A stretch of DNA of 64,000 bases, taken from the NCBI RefSeq assembly GCF_047302425.1, contig NZ_CP154855.1, positions 1,488,001-1,552,000 on the forward strand. Reading direction: 5' to 3'. A program made the translations under genes and the position numbers. Below, in pieces: positions 1 through 8,258 of the stretch; position 1 is the stretch's first letter; every line of letters begins with the position of its first letter. Source of the DNA: Oceanitalea sp047302425 (GTDB taxonomy: Bacteria > Actinomycetota > Actinomycetes > Actinomycetales > Actinomycetaceae). The notes below the pieces were generated by a model, which searched no databases, was not told the origin of the DNA, and saw only the letters and a list, made by a program, of their open reading frames with translations.

Positions 1-555
1 GGTGCGCACGCCCAGCACGCTGGCGCGCGTGACCCGCGCGAAGATCGGGATGTACACGACCCCGATCGCGACCATCGCCGTCGTCAGCCCCGGGCCGAGG
101 ATGGCGACGATGGCCATCGCGAGCAGCATGACCGGGAAGGCGAACAGGACGTCGGCGCTGCGCATGATGACGGTGTCGAGCCACCCGCCGAAGTACCCGG
201 CGACCACCCCGAGCAGCACGCCCGCGACCAGCGCGATGGTTACCGACACGAGCGCGACCTGGACGGAGACGCGCGCGGCGAGGAGCACGCGGGAGAACAC
301 GTCGCGACCGAGCTCGTCGGTGCCGAAGAGGTGCTCGCCGCTCGGTGGCTGCAGCGCACGCGCGACGTCGACGGCGTTGGCCGGGTAGGGCGCGAGCTGC
401 TCGCCCAGCGCGGCGGCCACGACGACGACGGCGAGCACGAGCAGCCCGACGACGGCGACCGGCCGGCGCACCAGCGCCCGGACGGCGCGGAGCCGGTTCG
501 GCGGGCGGCGCGGTGCGGACGGGGCGGCCGGCGGGACCGTGGTCACGGCGCTCAC
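1..555 (-). CDS. dppC: Dipeptide/oligopeptide ABC transporter permease DppC (partial)
   Basis: This is the second inner-membrane permease of a family-5 peptide importer; it would pair with DppB to form the channel. Only the first 185 codons are in the window, and the 3' end is cut off by the left edge. A GTG start overlaps the dppB stop by 4 nt, which implies translational coupling. Visible family features are an N-terminal membrane segment (about residues 32-50), the DppC hallmark 'FGTDELGRDVFSR' near residue 78, and the start of the permease core with 'GVVAGYFGG'. The ATPase genes that normally follow would lie outside the window. The assignment to the peptide/nickel permease family is firm; the substrate is not known. 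Confidence 0.9.
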   Translation of the reverse strand, partial: MSAVTTVPPAAPSAPRRPPNRLRAVRALVRRPVAVVGLLVLAVVVVAAALGEQLAPYPANAVDVARALQPPSGEHLFGTDELGRDVFSRVLLAARVSVQVALVSVTIALVAGVLLGVVAGYFGGWLDTVIMRSADVLFAFPVMLLAMAIVAILGPGLTTAMVAIGVVYIPIFARVTRASVLGVRT

Positions 556-1496
556 GAGGTCACCCGGATCCGCGGGTCGACCTTGCTGTAGAGGAGGTCG
601 ACGAGCAGGTTGATGAGCAGGAAGATGGCGGCGGTGAGCAGGATGGCCCCCTGGAGGAGCGGGTAGTCGCGGGCGAGGACGGCGTCGTAGATGAGGCGTC
701 CCAGCCCGGGCCAGGCGAAGACGACCTCGACGACGACGACCCCGCCGAGCATCGTCGCGAGCTGGTTGCCCGTGATCGTGAGGACGGGGATGAGGGAGTT
801 GCGCACGACGTGGCGCCCGAGCACCACCCTGTCCCGCAGCCCCTTGGAACGCGCGGTACGGACGTGGTCGGCGGCGAGCACCTCGAGCACGGAGGAGCGG
901 ATGTAGCGGGTGAGGATCGAGCCGGCGACCAGCCCGATCGTGAGCGCGGGCATGACCACCCGGCGTGCCCACCCGGCCGGGTCCTCGGTCAGCGGGACGT
1001 AGCCGGAGGGCGGCAGCCAGCCGAGGGTCGAGGAGAACAGCAGGATGAACAGCATCGCCATCCAGAAGTCGGGGACCGACACCCCGAGCTGGGACACCCC
1101 GCGGACGACGGCGTCGCTCGCGCGGCCGTGGCGCAGCGCGGCGAAGAGCCCGAGCGGGAAGGACACGAGCAGCGCGATGACGATGCCCGTGCCGGCCATC
1201 GAGACCGTCGCGGGCAGGCGGCCGAGGAGGACCTCGGTCACCGGCTGCCCGGAGCGGAAGGACACCCCGAGGTCCCCGGTCAGCGCGCTGGTGACGTAGC
1301 CGAGGTACTGCTGCACCAGCGGCTCATCCAGGCCCGAGGCCTCGCGCAGGCGCGCGTAGACGTCCGGGTCGAAGCGCGTGCCCATGGCGATGCGCACGGG
1401 GTCGCCGGGGACGAGCTGGACGATCGCGAAGACGAGGACGGAAACCCCGAGCAGCACGACCGCCGAGTGGAGGACCCGTCGCAGGACGAAGGCCAT
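552..1496 (-). CDS. dppB: Dipeptide/oligopeptide ABC transporter permease DppB
   Basis: A 314-residue inner-membrane permease with the expected DppB pattern. It starts with one membrane helix (residues about 9-30) directly followed by 'VPGDPVRIAMG', then a periplasmic loop and about five further helices that carry the permease signature 'ARSKGLRDRVVLGRHVVRNS'. It lies 13 nt downstream of the substrate-binding lipoprotein gene and overlaps dppC by 4 nt, so the three genes read as one operon. The length is normal for the family. The substrate could be di- or oligopeptides or another small amide; the sequence does not decide this. Confidence 0.93.
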   Translation of the reverse strand: MAFVLRRVLHSAVVLLGVSVLVFAIVQLVPGDPVRIAMGTRFDPDVYARLREASGLDEPLVQQYLGYVTSALTGDLGVSFRSGQPVTEVLLGRLPATVSMAGTGIVIALLVSFPLGLFAALRHGRASDAVVRGVSQLGVSVPDFWMAMLFILLFSSTLGWLPPSGYVPLTEDPAGWARRVVMPALTIGLVAGSILTRYIRSSVLEVLAADHVRTARSKGLRDRVVLGRHVVRNSLIPVLTITGNQLATMLGGVVVVEVVFAWPGLGRLIYDAVLARDYPLLQGAILLTAAIFLLINLLVDLLYSKVDPRIRVTS

Positions 1497-1509
1497 GTCG
1501 AGCTCCTCG

Positions 1510-3060
1510 TCACTCGCCGAGCGAGACGTCCTTGAAGCGGATCGCCCGGTTGCTCATCACGGTGTACCCCTCGAGCTGCGGGCTCCACGCCTGCACGACG
1601 TCGGGGTTGTAGAGGTAGATGTAGCTGACGTCGTCGGCGACCTGCGTGGCGACCTGGTCGTAGATCTCCTCGCGAGCCTCCTCGTCCGTCTCCACCCGGC
1701 CCTGCTCGAGCAGCGCGTCGACCTCGGGGTTGCTGTAGCCCTGGTAGTTGTTGCCGCCCTCGGAGTGGTGCTGGGAGTAGTAGAAGTCGTCCGGGTCGAG
1801 GTTGCCCAGCCAGCCCATCATGAGCATGTCGTAGCTGCCCTGGCCCTGCTCGTCCAGCCACGTGCCGAAGTCGAGGGTGCGGATCTCGACGGCGATGCCG
1901 ACCTCCGCGAGCTGGCTCTCGATGATCTGGGCGGCCTGGACGGTCTCCGGGTAGTCGCTGGCAACCATGAGGTCGAGGGTGAGGTCCCCCTCGGCGACGC
2001 CCGCCTCGGTGAGCAGCTCCTGCGCCTGGGCGACGTCGTGGGAGTAGCGGTCGTAGGGGGTGTGGAAGCGCGAGGACTCGGGGATGGCCGTCTGGTTGAC
2101 CGTCGCGTTGCCGTACATCGTCGCCTCGGTGATGGCCTCACGGTCGATGGCGAAGGCGATGGCCTGGCGGACGCGGACGTCCCCGTAGGGCTCCCTCGCC
2201 TGGTTGAGGGCCAGGTACCAGTAGTCGTTCGAGCCGACCTGACCCACCTCGACGGCGTCGTCGCCGGAGAGCGAGGCGACCTGCTGCGGCGGGATGTTGT
2301 CGGTCCAGTGGATCTCCCCGGCCTGCAGGGCGGCGAGCGCCGTCGTCGGCTCGGGGATGAACTCGAAGGTGACGCCGCCGACGGCGGGCGCGCCGCCCCA
2401 GTAGTCCGGGTTCGCGACGAGGTCGATCGACTCGCCCGTCGCGTAGCCCTCGACCCGGAAGGGCCCCGTGCCGACGGGCGCGGTGCCGATCTCGCCGGAC
2501 TCGACGTTCTCCTGCTGGACGATCGCCACGCCCTTGAAGCCGCCGATGTTGGCGAGCAGGTTGGGGGAGGGGCTGGAGACGGTGATCGTCACCGTCGACT
2601 CGTCGGTGGCCTCGACGCTCTCGACGGCGGAGAAGCGCCAGGAGTTCGCGAGCTCCTCGTCGATGATGCGGGTGAAGGAGTAGACGACGTCGTCGGCGGT
2701 GAAGGGGGAGCCGTCGTGCCAGGTGACGTCGTCACGGAGGGTGAAGGTCCAGGTGAGCTGGTCCTCGCTGGTGGTCCAGGACTCCGCGAGAGCGGGGACC
2801 ATCTCGAGGTTCTCGTCGGGCTGGACGAGGGTGTCGAAGACGTTCTCGAGGACCTGGAAGGAGAAGTAGGCGGTCGTGCTGTGCGGGTCGAGCTGGTCGG
2901 GCTCGCCGGCGATCCCGGCGACGACGACCTCGCCCGTGGGGGCGGCGTCGCCGGTCGCGTCGTCGGTGCCGTCGACGTCGACGCCCTCGCCGGTGCTGCA
3001 GGCGGCGAGGGTCAGGGCTGCCGCGACGGATGCGACGAGCCGGCGGGTGGAGGCGGACAT
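1510..3060 (-). CDS. dppA: Peptide ABC transporter substrate-binding lipoprotein (SBP family 5)
   Basis: A 516-residue extracytoplasmic solute-binding protein of SBP family 5 that would deliver peptides to DppB/DppC. The N-terminus is a lipoprotein signal peptide ending in the lipobox 'LTLAAC', so the mature protein should be lipid-anchored. The mature part has the family hallmarks 'DPHSTTAYFSFQVLENVFD' and 'DDVTWHDGSPFTADDVVYS'. I chose the ATG at 3060 over an in-frame upstream start at 3093 because it gives a proper signal peptide and has AAGGAG 7 nt upstream. It is first in the operon and divergent from a DUF1028 gene. Confidence 0.93.
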   Translation of the reverse strand: MSASTRRLVASVAAALTLAACSTGEGVDVDGTDDATGDAAPTGEVVVAGIAGEPDQLDPHSTTAYFSFQVLENVFDTLVQPDENLEMVPALAESWTTSEDQLTWTFTLRDDVTWHDGSPFTADDVVYSFTRIIDEELANSWRFSAVESVEATDESTVTITVSSPSPNLLANIGGFKGVAIVQQENVESGEIGTAPVGTGPFRVEGYATGESIDLVANPDYWGGAPAVGGVTFEFIPEPTTALAALQAGEIHWTDNIPPQQVASLSGDDAVEVGQVGSNDYWYLALNQAREPYGDVRVRQAIAFAIDREAITEATMYGNATVNQTAIPESSRFHTPYDRYSHDVAQAQELLTEAGVAEGDLTLDLMVASDYPETVQAAQIIESQLAEVGIAVEIRTLDFGTWLDEQGQGSYDMLMMGWLGNLDPDDFYYSQHHSEGGNNYQGYSNPEVDALLEQGRVETDEEAREEIYDQVATQVADDVSYIYLYNPDVVQAWSPQLEGYTVMSNRAIRFKDVSLGE

Positions 3061-3178
3061 GGTGAGCTCCTTTGGTTGCCGTGCCGCTGTCATTCGAGTG
3101 AAGATATCGTCAGTATGTTACTTCCGTGTGACGGGCACAAGACGGGTCCGTCCTCCGAGCCGAGACCTCAGGGACCCG
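3061..3178. promoter_or_regulatory. Divergent promoter region between dppA and the DUF1028 gene
   Basis: This short intergenic region contains the only clearly AT-enriched patch nearby. At 3100-3124 there is an imperfect inverted repeat bounded by GAAG and CTTC. It would suit binding of a dimeric regulator, for instance the XRE-cupin protein encoded at 3827. I cannot fix -10 and -35 boxes with confidence on either strand. Confidence 0.35.
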
Positions 3179-3817
3179 ATGACCTTCTCCATCGTCGCTC
3201 GCAGCGGTGACACGCTGGGCGTGGCCACCGCGACGTGCACGCTCGCCGTCGGCGCCGCCGTGCCCGCCGCCGCTCCAGGTGTGGGCGCCGTGGCGACCCA
3301 GGCGCGCACGAACCGCGCCTTCCGGTCGCGTGGGCTCGAGCTCCTCCGCGCCGGTGTCTCCGCGCCCGACGTGCTGGCGGTGCTCGGTGAGGAGGACGCG
3401 CGCTTCCCGCAGCGGCAGGTCGCCCTCCTCGACGCCGCCGGCCACGGCGCGGTGTGGACCGGGCCGCAGTGCCTGCCCTGGGCGGGGGGCTGGGTGCGCC
3501 CCGACGTGGCGCTCGCGGGCAACCTCCTCACCGGCCGGGAGGTGCTCGAGGCGATGGACGCGGCCTTCGCGGCTGCGGCGGACGCCCCGCTCGCCGCCCG
3601 CCTTCTCGCGGCGCTGACGGCCGGTGACCGCGCGGGCGGCGACCGACGCGGTCGGCAGAGTGCCGCCGTCGTCGTCGTCGCCGGCACGGACGACGGCGGG
3701 TGGCCACCGGACGCCGTCGTCGACCTGCGGGTGGACGACCATCGTGACCCGGTCGGTGAGCTGTGCCGGCTGCTCGACCTCGACGGCGCCGCGGAGGCGC
3801 CGGCCGCAGCGCTCTAG
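3179..3817 (+). CDS. DUF1028 family protein (predicted Ntn-hydrolase fold)
   Basis: A 212-residue cytoplasmic protein beginning 'MTFSIVARSGDTLGVATAT', the typical start of DUF1028 proteins, which are predicted to have an Ntn-hydrolase fold and are often encoded next to peptide transporters and amidases. Other family-like stretches are 'GVGAVATQARTN' and the Gly-Asn-Leu-Leu segment 'AGNLLTGREVLEAM'. The biochemical function of the family is not established, so hydrolysis of an imported peptide or amide is inference from context. AGGGA lies a few bases before the ATG. The gene is divergent from the transporter and 9 nt upstream of the XRE-cupin regulator. Confidence 0.8.
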   Translation: MTFSIVARSGDTLGVATATCTLAVGAAVPAAAPGVGAVATQARTNRAFRSRGLELLRAGVSAPDVLAVLGEEDARFPQRQVALLDAAGHGAVWTGPQCLPWAGGWVRPDVALAGNLLTGREVLEAMDAAFAAAADAPLAARLLAALTAGDRAGGDRRGRQSAAVVVVAGTDDGGWPPDAVVDLRVDDHRDPVGELCRLLDLDGAAEAPAAAL

Positions 3818-3820
3818 CAT
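3815..3820 (+). promoter_or_regulatory. -10 element of a probable leaderless transcript for the XRE-cupin gene
   Basis: TAGCAT overlaps the DUF1028 stop codon and is followed by 6 nt and then the GTG start at 3827. Transcription from it would begin at or next to the start codon. There is no Shine-Dalgarno-like sequence before this GTG. Confidence 0.5.
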
Positions 3821-3826
3821 GGTCCC

Positions 3827-4429
3827 GTGAGCCACTCCGCGGCGGGCCAGGACGCCCTCGACGTCGGTGCCCTCGGAGCCGTCGTCCGGCGCAGCCGGCA
3901 GCGCATGGGGCTGTCGGTCGAGGCGCTTGCCGCGCGGTCCGGGCTGAGCACGGGGCTGCTCAGCCAGCTCGAGCGTGGGCGTGGCAACCCCTCTCTCCAG
4001 ACGCTGTCCCGGCTCGCGGGCGCGCTCGGCACCCAGCTCGTCTCCCTCCTGCAGAGCGCGCAGCGCCACGGCGACCCGATCGTCCGGGCCGACTCCCGCC
4101 TCGTGCTCGCCGACGTCGAGCCGGGTCAGGAGGACTCGCCACGGCCGGTGCGCGAGCTCCTCACCCCCGACCAGAACCTGCCGCTGCAGCTCATCCGCAC
4201 CGTCATGCCGCCCGGGTTCTCCAACGCCGCGCGCCCGTTCCGGCACCTGGGGCTGGAGTCGGTGCACGTGCTGAGCGGGCGGCTGGACGTCGTCCTCGGC
4301 GAGGCCCGGCACGAGCTCGGCGCAGGCGACACCATCACCTACGAGTGCTCCCAGGCCCACTGGTGGGCCAACCCCTCCGCCACCGAGGAGACGGTGGTCA
4401 TCGGCGCGGTCGCCCCCTTCGCGGGCTGA
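3827..4429 (+). CDS. XRE family transcriptional regulator with cupin sensor domain
   Basis: A 200-residue two-domain regulator. Residues about 11-70 form an XRE helix-turn-helix with the signature 'SGLSTGLLSQLERGRGNPS'. Residues about 110-195 are a cupin barrel with 'VHVLSGRLDVVLGEARHELGAGD', which normally senses a small ligand. Proteins of this build usually repress nearby catabolic or transport genes. Its position after the DUF1028 gene and opposite the dpp operon makes both likely targets. It starts at a GTG; the overlapping ATG at 3819 is out of frame and stops after three codons. Confidence 0.88.
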   Translation: MSHSAAGQDALDVGALGAVVRRSRQRMGLSVEALAARSGLSTGLLSQLERGRGNPSLQTLSRLAGALGTQLVSLLQSAQRHGDPIVRADSRLVLADVEPGQEDSPRPVRELLTPDQNLPLQLIRTVMPPGFSNAARPFRHLGLESVHVLSGRLDVVLGEARHELGAGDTITYECSQAHWWANPSATEETVVIGAVAPFAG

Positions 4430-4478
4430 CGCTGCTCCCCAGGACGGCCGCGTGCAGGCCGCGTCCCCGGTCGGGGTG

Positions 4479-4496
4479 ACGGCCCGGTTCGGCCGT
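4479..4496 (+). terminator. Stem-loop after the XRE-cupin gene
   Basis: ACGGCC and GGCCGT face each other across a 6-nt loop, 50 nt after the stop codon. There is no U-tract, which is common for actinobacterial terminators. The call rests only on the stem and its position. Confidence 0.4.
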
Positions 4497-4509
4497 GGGC
4501 GCCGGTCCG

Positions 4510-4515
4510 TACGGT
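4510..4515 (+). promoter_or_regulatory. -10 element of a probable leaderless comEA transcript
   Basis: TACGGT lies 7 nt upstream of the comEA ATG. No ribosome-binding site is present in the gap, so the mRNA probably starts at the AUG. Confidence 0.5.
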
Positions 4516-4522
4516 CACGCGC

Positions 4523-5407
4523 ATGGCACCGACGAGGCGGACGGACTCCGCGGCCCGGCTGCGGGCGCTGACCCGGCGCGCCTACACGGCCACGTCCGGG
4601 CATCTTGACCTGGACGACGAGGCCGGGCGCGAGTTCGACCGCATCGTCAGCGGGGAGGGCAGCGAATCGGCGGCCGACGGCGGGCGCGGGCGGGTGCGCG
4701 AGCCGCCGCCGCGGCGGTGGGTGGTCTCCGGCCGGGCGGTGGTCGTCGTCCTCGCGGTGGTCGCCGCCTTCGCCGGAGCGGTGGTTGCCCGGGCGATCGC
4801 CACCGGCCCCACCGACGCGGTCCCGGTGCCCGTGGTGAGCGAGGTCGTCGAGTCCGACCCCGAGGCTCCGCCCGTGGCTCCGCCCAGCGAGCCGCCCGAG
4901 ACGGCGGGGCCGGACCCGGGCGCGGGTGAGGCGGCGACGGCGGGGGCGAGCGTCGTCGTCGTCCACGTGGCGGGGGCGGTCCACCGGCCCGGGGTCCTCG
5001 AGCTGCCGGCCGGTGCGCGGGTGGGGGACGCCGTCACCGCGGCCGGGGGCGAGCAGCCGGACGCGGAGCTCGCGGCGGTCAACCTGGCCCGGCCGCTGGT
5101 CGACGGGGAGCAGGTGTACGTGCCGCGGGTGGGGGAAGCACCGCCCGGCGCCGCTGCTGCACCGGAACCGGCCCCCGGACCGGCCGGCGCGGCGGGAGAG
5201 CCGGCGGCAGACGGCGCGGTGGTCGACCTCAACTCCGCCGACCTCGCCGCCCTCGACACCCTGCCCGGCGTCGGCCCCGCCATCGCCCAGCGCATCCTCG
5301 AGTGGCGCGACGCCAACGGGCCCTTCCACTCCGTCGAGGAGCTCCTCGAGGTGTCGGGCATCGGTCCGGCCACCCTCGAGAAGATCAGGGACCGGGTGCG
5401 CGTATGA
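4523..5407 (+). CDS. comEA: ComEA-like DNA-binding competence protein
   Basis: A 294-residue membrane-anchored DNA receptor for DNA uptake. A cytoplasmic N-terminus is followed by one transmembrane helix (about residues 70-93), a Pro/Glu-rich spacer, an SLBB-like domain ('VVVVHVAGAVHRPGVLELP') and a C-terminal helix-hairpin-helix domain with 'DLNSADLAALDTLPGVGPA' and 'VSGIGPATLEKI'. The stop overlaps the comEC start (ATGA), so the two are translationally coupled. The family role is to hand DNA to the ComEC channel. Natural transformation in this organism is not shown by the sequence, since ComF and pilus genes are not here. Confidence 0.93.
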   Translation: MAPTRRTDSAARLRALTRRAYTATSGHLDLDDEAGREFDRIVSGEGSESAADGGRGRVREPPPRRWVVSGRAVVVVLAVVAAFAGAVVARAIATGPTDAVPVPVVSEVVESDPEAPPVAPPSEPPETAGPDPGAGEAATAGASVVVVHVAGAVHRPGVLELPAGARVGDAVTAAGGEQPDAELAAVNLARPLVDGEQVYVPRVGEAPPGAAAAPEPAPGPAGAAGEPAADGAVVDLNSADLAALDTLPGVGPAIAQRILEWRDANGPFHSVEELLEVSGIGPATLEKIRDRVRV

Positions 5408-7758
5408 CTCTCGACCTGCGGCTCGTCCCCGCCGCGCTCGCCGCCTGGGCCGCGGCCTTCGCCGGTGTCCTCCTCCCGCCCGCGGCCGCCGGCGCCGGTG
5501 CGGGGGTGCTCCTGCTCCTCGCGCTGCGGCTCGGGTGGACGCTGCGGTGCGGCGGGCGGCACCGGGACCGCGCCGGACCCACCCCGCAGGCGACGGCGGT
5601 GCTCGCGCTTGTCATCGCGGCCCTTGTGCTCGCCGCGGTCGCCGCGCACGTCCACCAACGCGCGGGCGGGCTGCTCAGCGAGCTCGTCGCCGCCGGGGCG
5701 GTCGCCACGGTGAGCGGGCCGGTGACCGGTGACCCCGCCGTCGTCGCCGCTGACCCGGAGCGCGGGGGCGGTGAGCGCGTCATGGTGCCGGTGCGTGCGG
5801 ACCTCGTCGTGGGGCGCGGGCTCACGGCGCGGGCCCGCGCGCCGGTGCTCCTCCTCGCGCCGCCGAGCTGGACGGGCACCGAGCTCGGCAGCCGCGTGCG
5901 GGTCACCGGGCGGCTCGTCGCGACCGAGCCGGGAGAGGACGTCGTCGCGCTCGTCATCGTGCACGGCGAGCCGCAGGTCGAGGCACCACCGCCCGCCCAC
6001 CAGCGCCTGGCCAACCGGATGCGCGCGGGGCTCGTCGCGGCGGTCGAGGACGCGCCGGCCCAGGCCCGCGGGCTCGTGCCGGGCATCGCCGTCGGCGACG
6101 ACTCGCGCCTGCCGCCGGAGCTGGACGAGGCGATGAGGGCGGTCTCCCTCACCCACATCACCGCGGTCTCCGGCGCGCACGTCGCCATCGTCCTCGGCGC
6201 GGTCCTCGCGCTGCTCAGCTGGGCGCCGCGCTGGCTGCGCGCGGCGGTCGGAGCGGCGGTGCTCGTGTGCTTCGTCGTGCTCGTCCGGCCGGAGGCGAGC
6301 GTGCTGCGCTCGGCGACGATGGGGGCGGTCGCGCTCCTCGCCCTGCTGCTCGGGCGCCCGGCCCGGGCGCTGCCCGCGCTGTGCGCCACGGTCGTCGTAC
6401 TCCTCCTGCTCGACCCGTGGCTCGCCCGCTCCTACGGCTTCGTCCTCTCGGTGCTCGCGACCACCGGCCTCGTCGTCCTGTCCGGCCCGTGGGCCGAGCG
6501 CCTGTCCCGGCGCCTGCCCCGCGCCCTCGCGCACGTCGTCGCCGTCCCCGCCGCGGCGCAGGTCTGCTGCGCACCGGTCGTCATCCTTCTCGAGCCGGCC
6601 GTCGCCACATACGCCGTGCCGGCCAACGTCCTGGCCGCACCGGCCGTGCCACCGGCCACGGTGCTCGGCGTCGTCGCGACCGTGATCTCCCCGTGGCTGC
6701 CCGGGGTCACCGAGCCCCTCGCCGCGGGCGCTGGCTGGTTCACCGGGTGGATCGCGTGGGTCGCCGTCGGCTGGGCCGAGCTGCCGGGTGCGCGGCTGCC
6801 CTGGCTCGGTGGCCTCGGCGGGGCGGCGCTGCTGGCAGCCGTCACGGTCCTTGCCCTCGTCCTCGCCCGCCGGGGCCGGCGCGCGAGGCTGCTGGGGGCG
6901 GGGGTCGGGGCCCTGGTCGTCCTGCTCGCCCTCGTCCCGGGTCCGCGCCGAGCACTGGGCAGCCTCTTCGGCGGTCCCCCGGACGACTGGCTCGCCGTCC
7001 AGTGCGACGTCGGACAGGGCAGCGGCTTCGTGCTGCGCAGCGGGCCGCGCTCGGCCGTCGTCGTCGACGTCGGACCCGCCGGTCCCGCGGCCGCGGACTG
7101 TCTGCGCGGCGCAGGCGTGACGGAGGTCGACCTGCTCGTCCTCACGCACCTCCATGCCGACCACGTCGGCGGGCTGCCCGAGGTGCTGGACGCGGTCGCA
7201 GTCCACCGGGCGCTGCTCTCTCCGCACGACGGGCCGGTCGACGCGGAGCGTCGGGTGCTCGCGGCGCTCGAGGAGGAGGGCGCGGCCGTCGAGCGGGTCG
7301 GCGCCGGCACGGCCGGCGAGGTCGCCGGGATCGGCTGGCAGGGGCTGTGGCCCACGCCCCGGGCGGTGGAGCTCGCCACCCCCGGCGACGACGACGCAGC
7401 GAACGACCTGTCCCTCGTCCTGCGCCTCGAGACGAGCGAGATGTCGGTCCTCGCCCTCGGCGACCTCGAGCCGGACGGACAGCGCGGTCTGCTGCAGGCG
7501 GCACCGGGCGAGGCGCTGGAGGCCGTCGACGTCGTCCTCGTCCCGCACCACGGCTCACCCGCCCAGCTGCCCGCGCTCGCGGATGCGGCCGGCGGGCGGC
7601 TCGCGCTCGTCAGCGTCGGCGCGGACAACGACTTCGGCCACCCGGCCGCGCCGACGCTCGAGCTGTACGGACGCGGCGGGGCCCTCGTGCTGCGCACCGA
7701 CGAGTGCGGCGCCGTCGTCATCGTGGCCCGCGAGGGCGGGCTGGCCGCTCAGTGCTGA
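5404..7758 (+). CDS. comEC: ComEC/Rec2 family DNA uptake channel
   Basis: A 784-residue polytopic membrane protein. The N-terminal part has several helices and an OB-like extracytoplasmic segment. The competence domain follows with the hallmark 'SLTHITAVSGAHVAI', then further helices and a C-terminal metallo-beta-lactamase domain with 'LTHLHADHVGGLPE' and 'VPHHGS'. I chose the ATG at 5404, which overlaps the comEA stop. ComEC moves single-stranded DNA across the membrane, and its lactamase domain is thought to be the nuclease. The 3' end overlaps the convergent NUDIX gene by 10 bp. Confidence 0.94.
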   Translation: MTLDLRLVPAALAAWAAAFAGVLLPPAAAGAGAGVLLLLALRLGWTLRCGGRHRDRAGPTPQATAVLALVIAALVLAAVAAHVHQRAGGLLSELVAAGAVATVSGPVTGDPAVVAADPERGGGERVMVPVRADLVVGRGLTARARAPVLLLAPPSWTGTELGSRVRVTGRLVATEPGEDVVALVIVHGEPQVEAPPPAHQRLANRMRAGLVAAVEDAPAQARGLVPGIAVGDDSRLPPELDEAMRAVSLTHITAVSGAHVAIVLGAVLALLSWAPRWLRAAVGAAVLVCFVVLVRPEASVLRSATMGAVALLALLLGRPARALPALCATVVVLLLLDPWLARSYGFVLSVLATTGLVVLSGPWAERLSRRLPRALAHVVAVPAAAQVCCAPVVILLEPAVATYAVPANVLAAPAVPPATVLGVVATVISPWLPGVTEPLAAGAGWFTGWIAWVAVGWAELPGARLPWLGGLGGAALLAAVTVLALVLARRGRRARLLGAGVGALVVLLALVPGPRRALGSLFGGPPDDWLAVQCDVGQGSGFVLRSGPRSAVVVDVGPAGPAAADCLRGAGVTEVDLLVLTHLHADHVGGLPEVLDAVAVHRALLSPHDGPVDAERRVLAALEEEGAAVERVGAGTAGEVAGIGWQGLWPTPRAVELATPGDDDAANDLSLVLRLETSEMSVLALGDLEPDGQRGLLQAAPGEALEAVDVVLVPHHGSPAQLPALADAAGGRLALVSVGADNDFGHPAAPTLELYGRGGALVLRTDECGAVVIVAREGGLAAQC

Positions 7759-8258
7759 GGGAAGCCGAAGGTCGTGACCGGCGTCAGCGTACCCGCGGCG
7801 AGGGCGTCGAGGACGTGTCGCTCGTGCGGAACGACCGGCTCGCCGAGAAAGTCGAGGGCGTCGAGGCGGACCCACCGCAGGTCGGCGGCCTTGGCCTCCT
7901 GCAGCACCGGCTCACCGTCCCAGCGGCGGCACGCCAGGAAGAAGTCGACGCGCTCGTCGATCGCCAGGCCGGTGCCCTGCGTCCGGTGCATCGCGGTGAG
8001 GGGGACGAGATCGGCGAGGGAGAGGCTCACACCGAGCTCCTCATGCGCCTCGCGGACGGCGGCCTCGAGCACGCTCTCCCCGGCCTCGACGTGCCCGGCC
8101 GCACCGCAGGCCCAGTACCCGTCCATGAAGCCGGTGCCCGTGCGCAGCTGGAGCAGCACGCTGTCCGCGCCCATGGTCTCCTCGCGCAGGAGGAGAACGT
8201 AGGCCGCGGGCACCACCCGGTAGCGGTGGACCGGACCGGCCCCGGACGGGTCGCTCAC
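7749..8258 (-). CDS. NUDIX hydrolase
   Basis: A 169-residue protein with an intact Nudix box, 'GHVEAGESVLEAAVREAHEE', which supplies the metal-binding glutamates for hydrolysis of a nucleoside diphosphate linked to another moiety. The actual substrate cannot be read from the sequence; roles such as cleaning oxidised nucleotides are only possible. The GTG start overlaps the holA stop by 4 nt (GTGA), so it is translated after holA from the same mRNA. Its last 10 bp overlap the 3' end of comEC on the other strand. Confidence 0.88.
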   Translation of the reverse strand: MSDPSGAGPVHRYRVVPAAYVLLLREETMGADSVLLQLRTGTGFMDGYWACGAAGHVEAGESVLEAAVREAHEELGVSLSLADLVPLTAMHRTQGTGLAIDERVDFFLACRRWDGEPVLQEAKAADLRWVRLDALDFLGEPVVPHERHVLDALAAGTLTPVTTFGFPQH

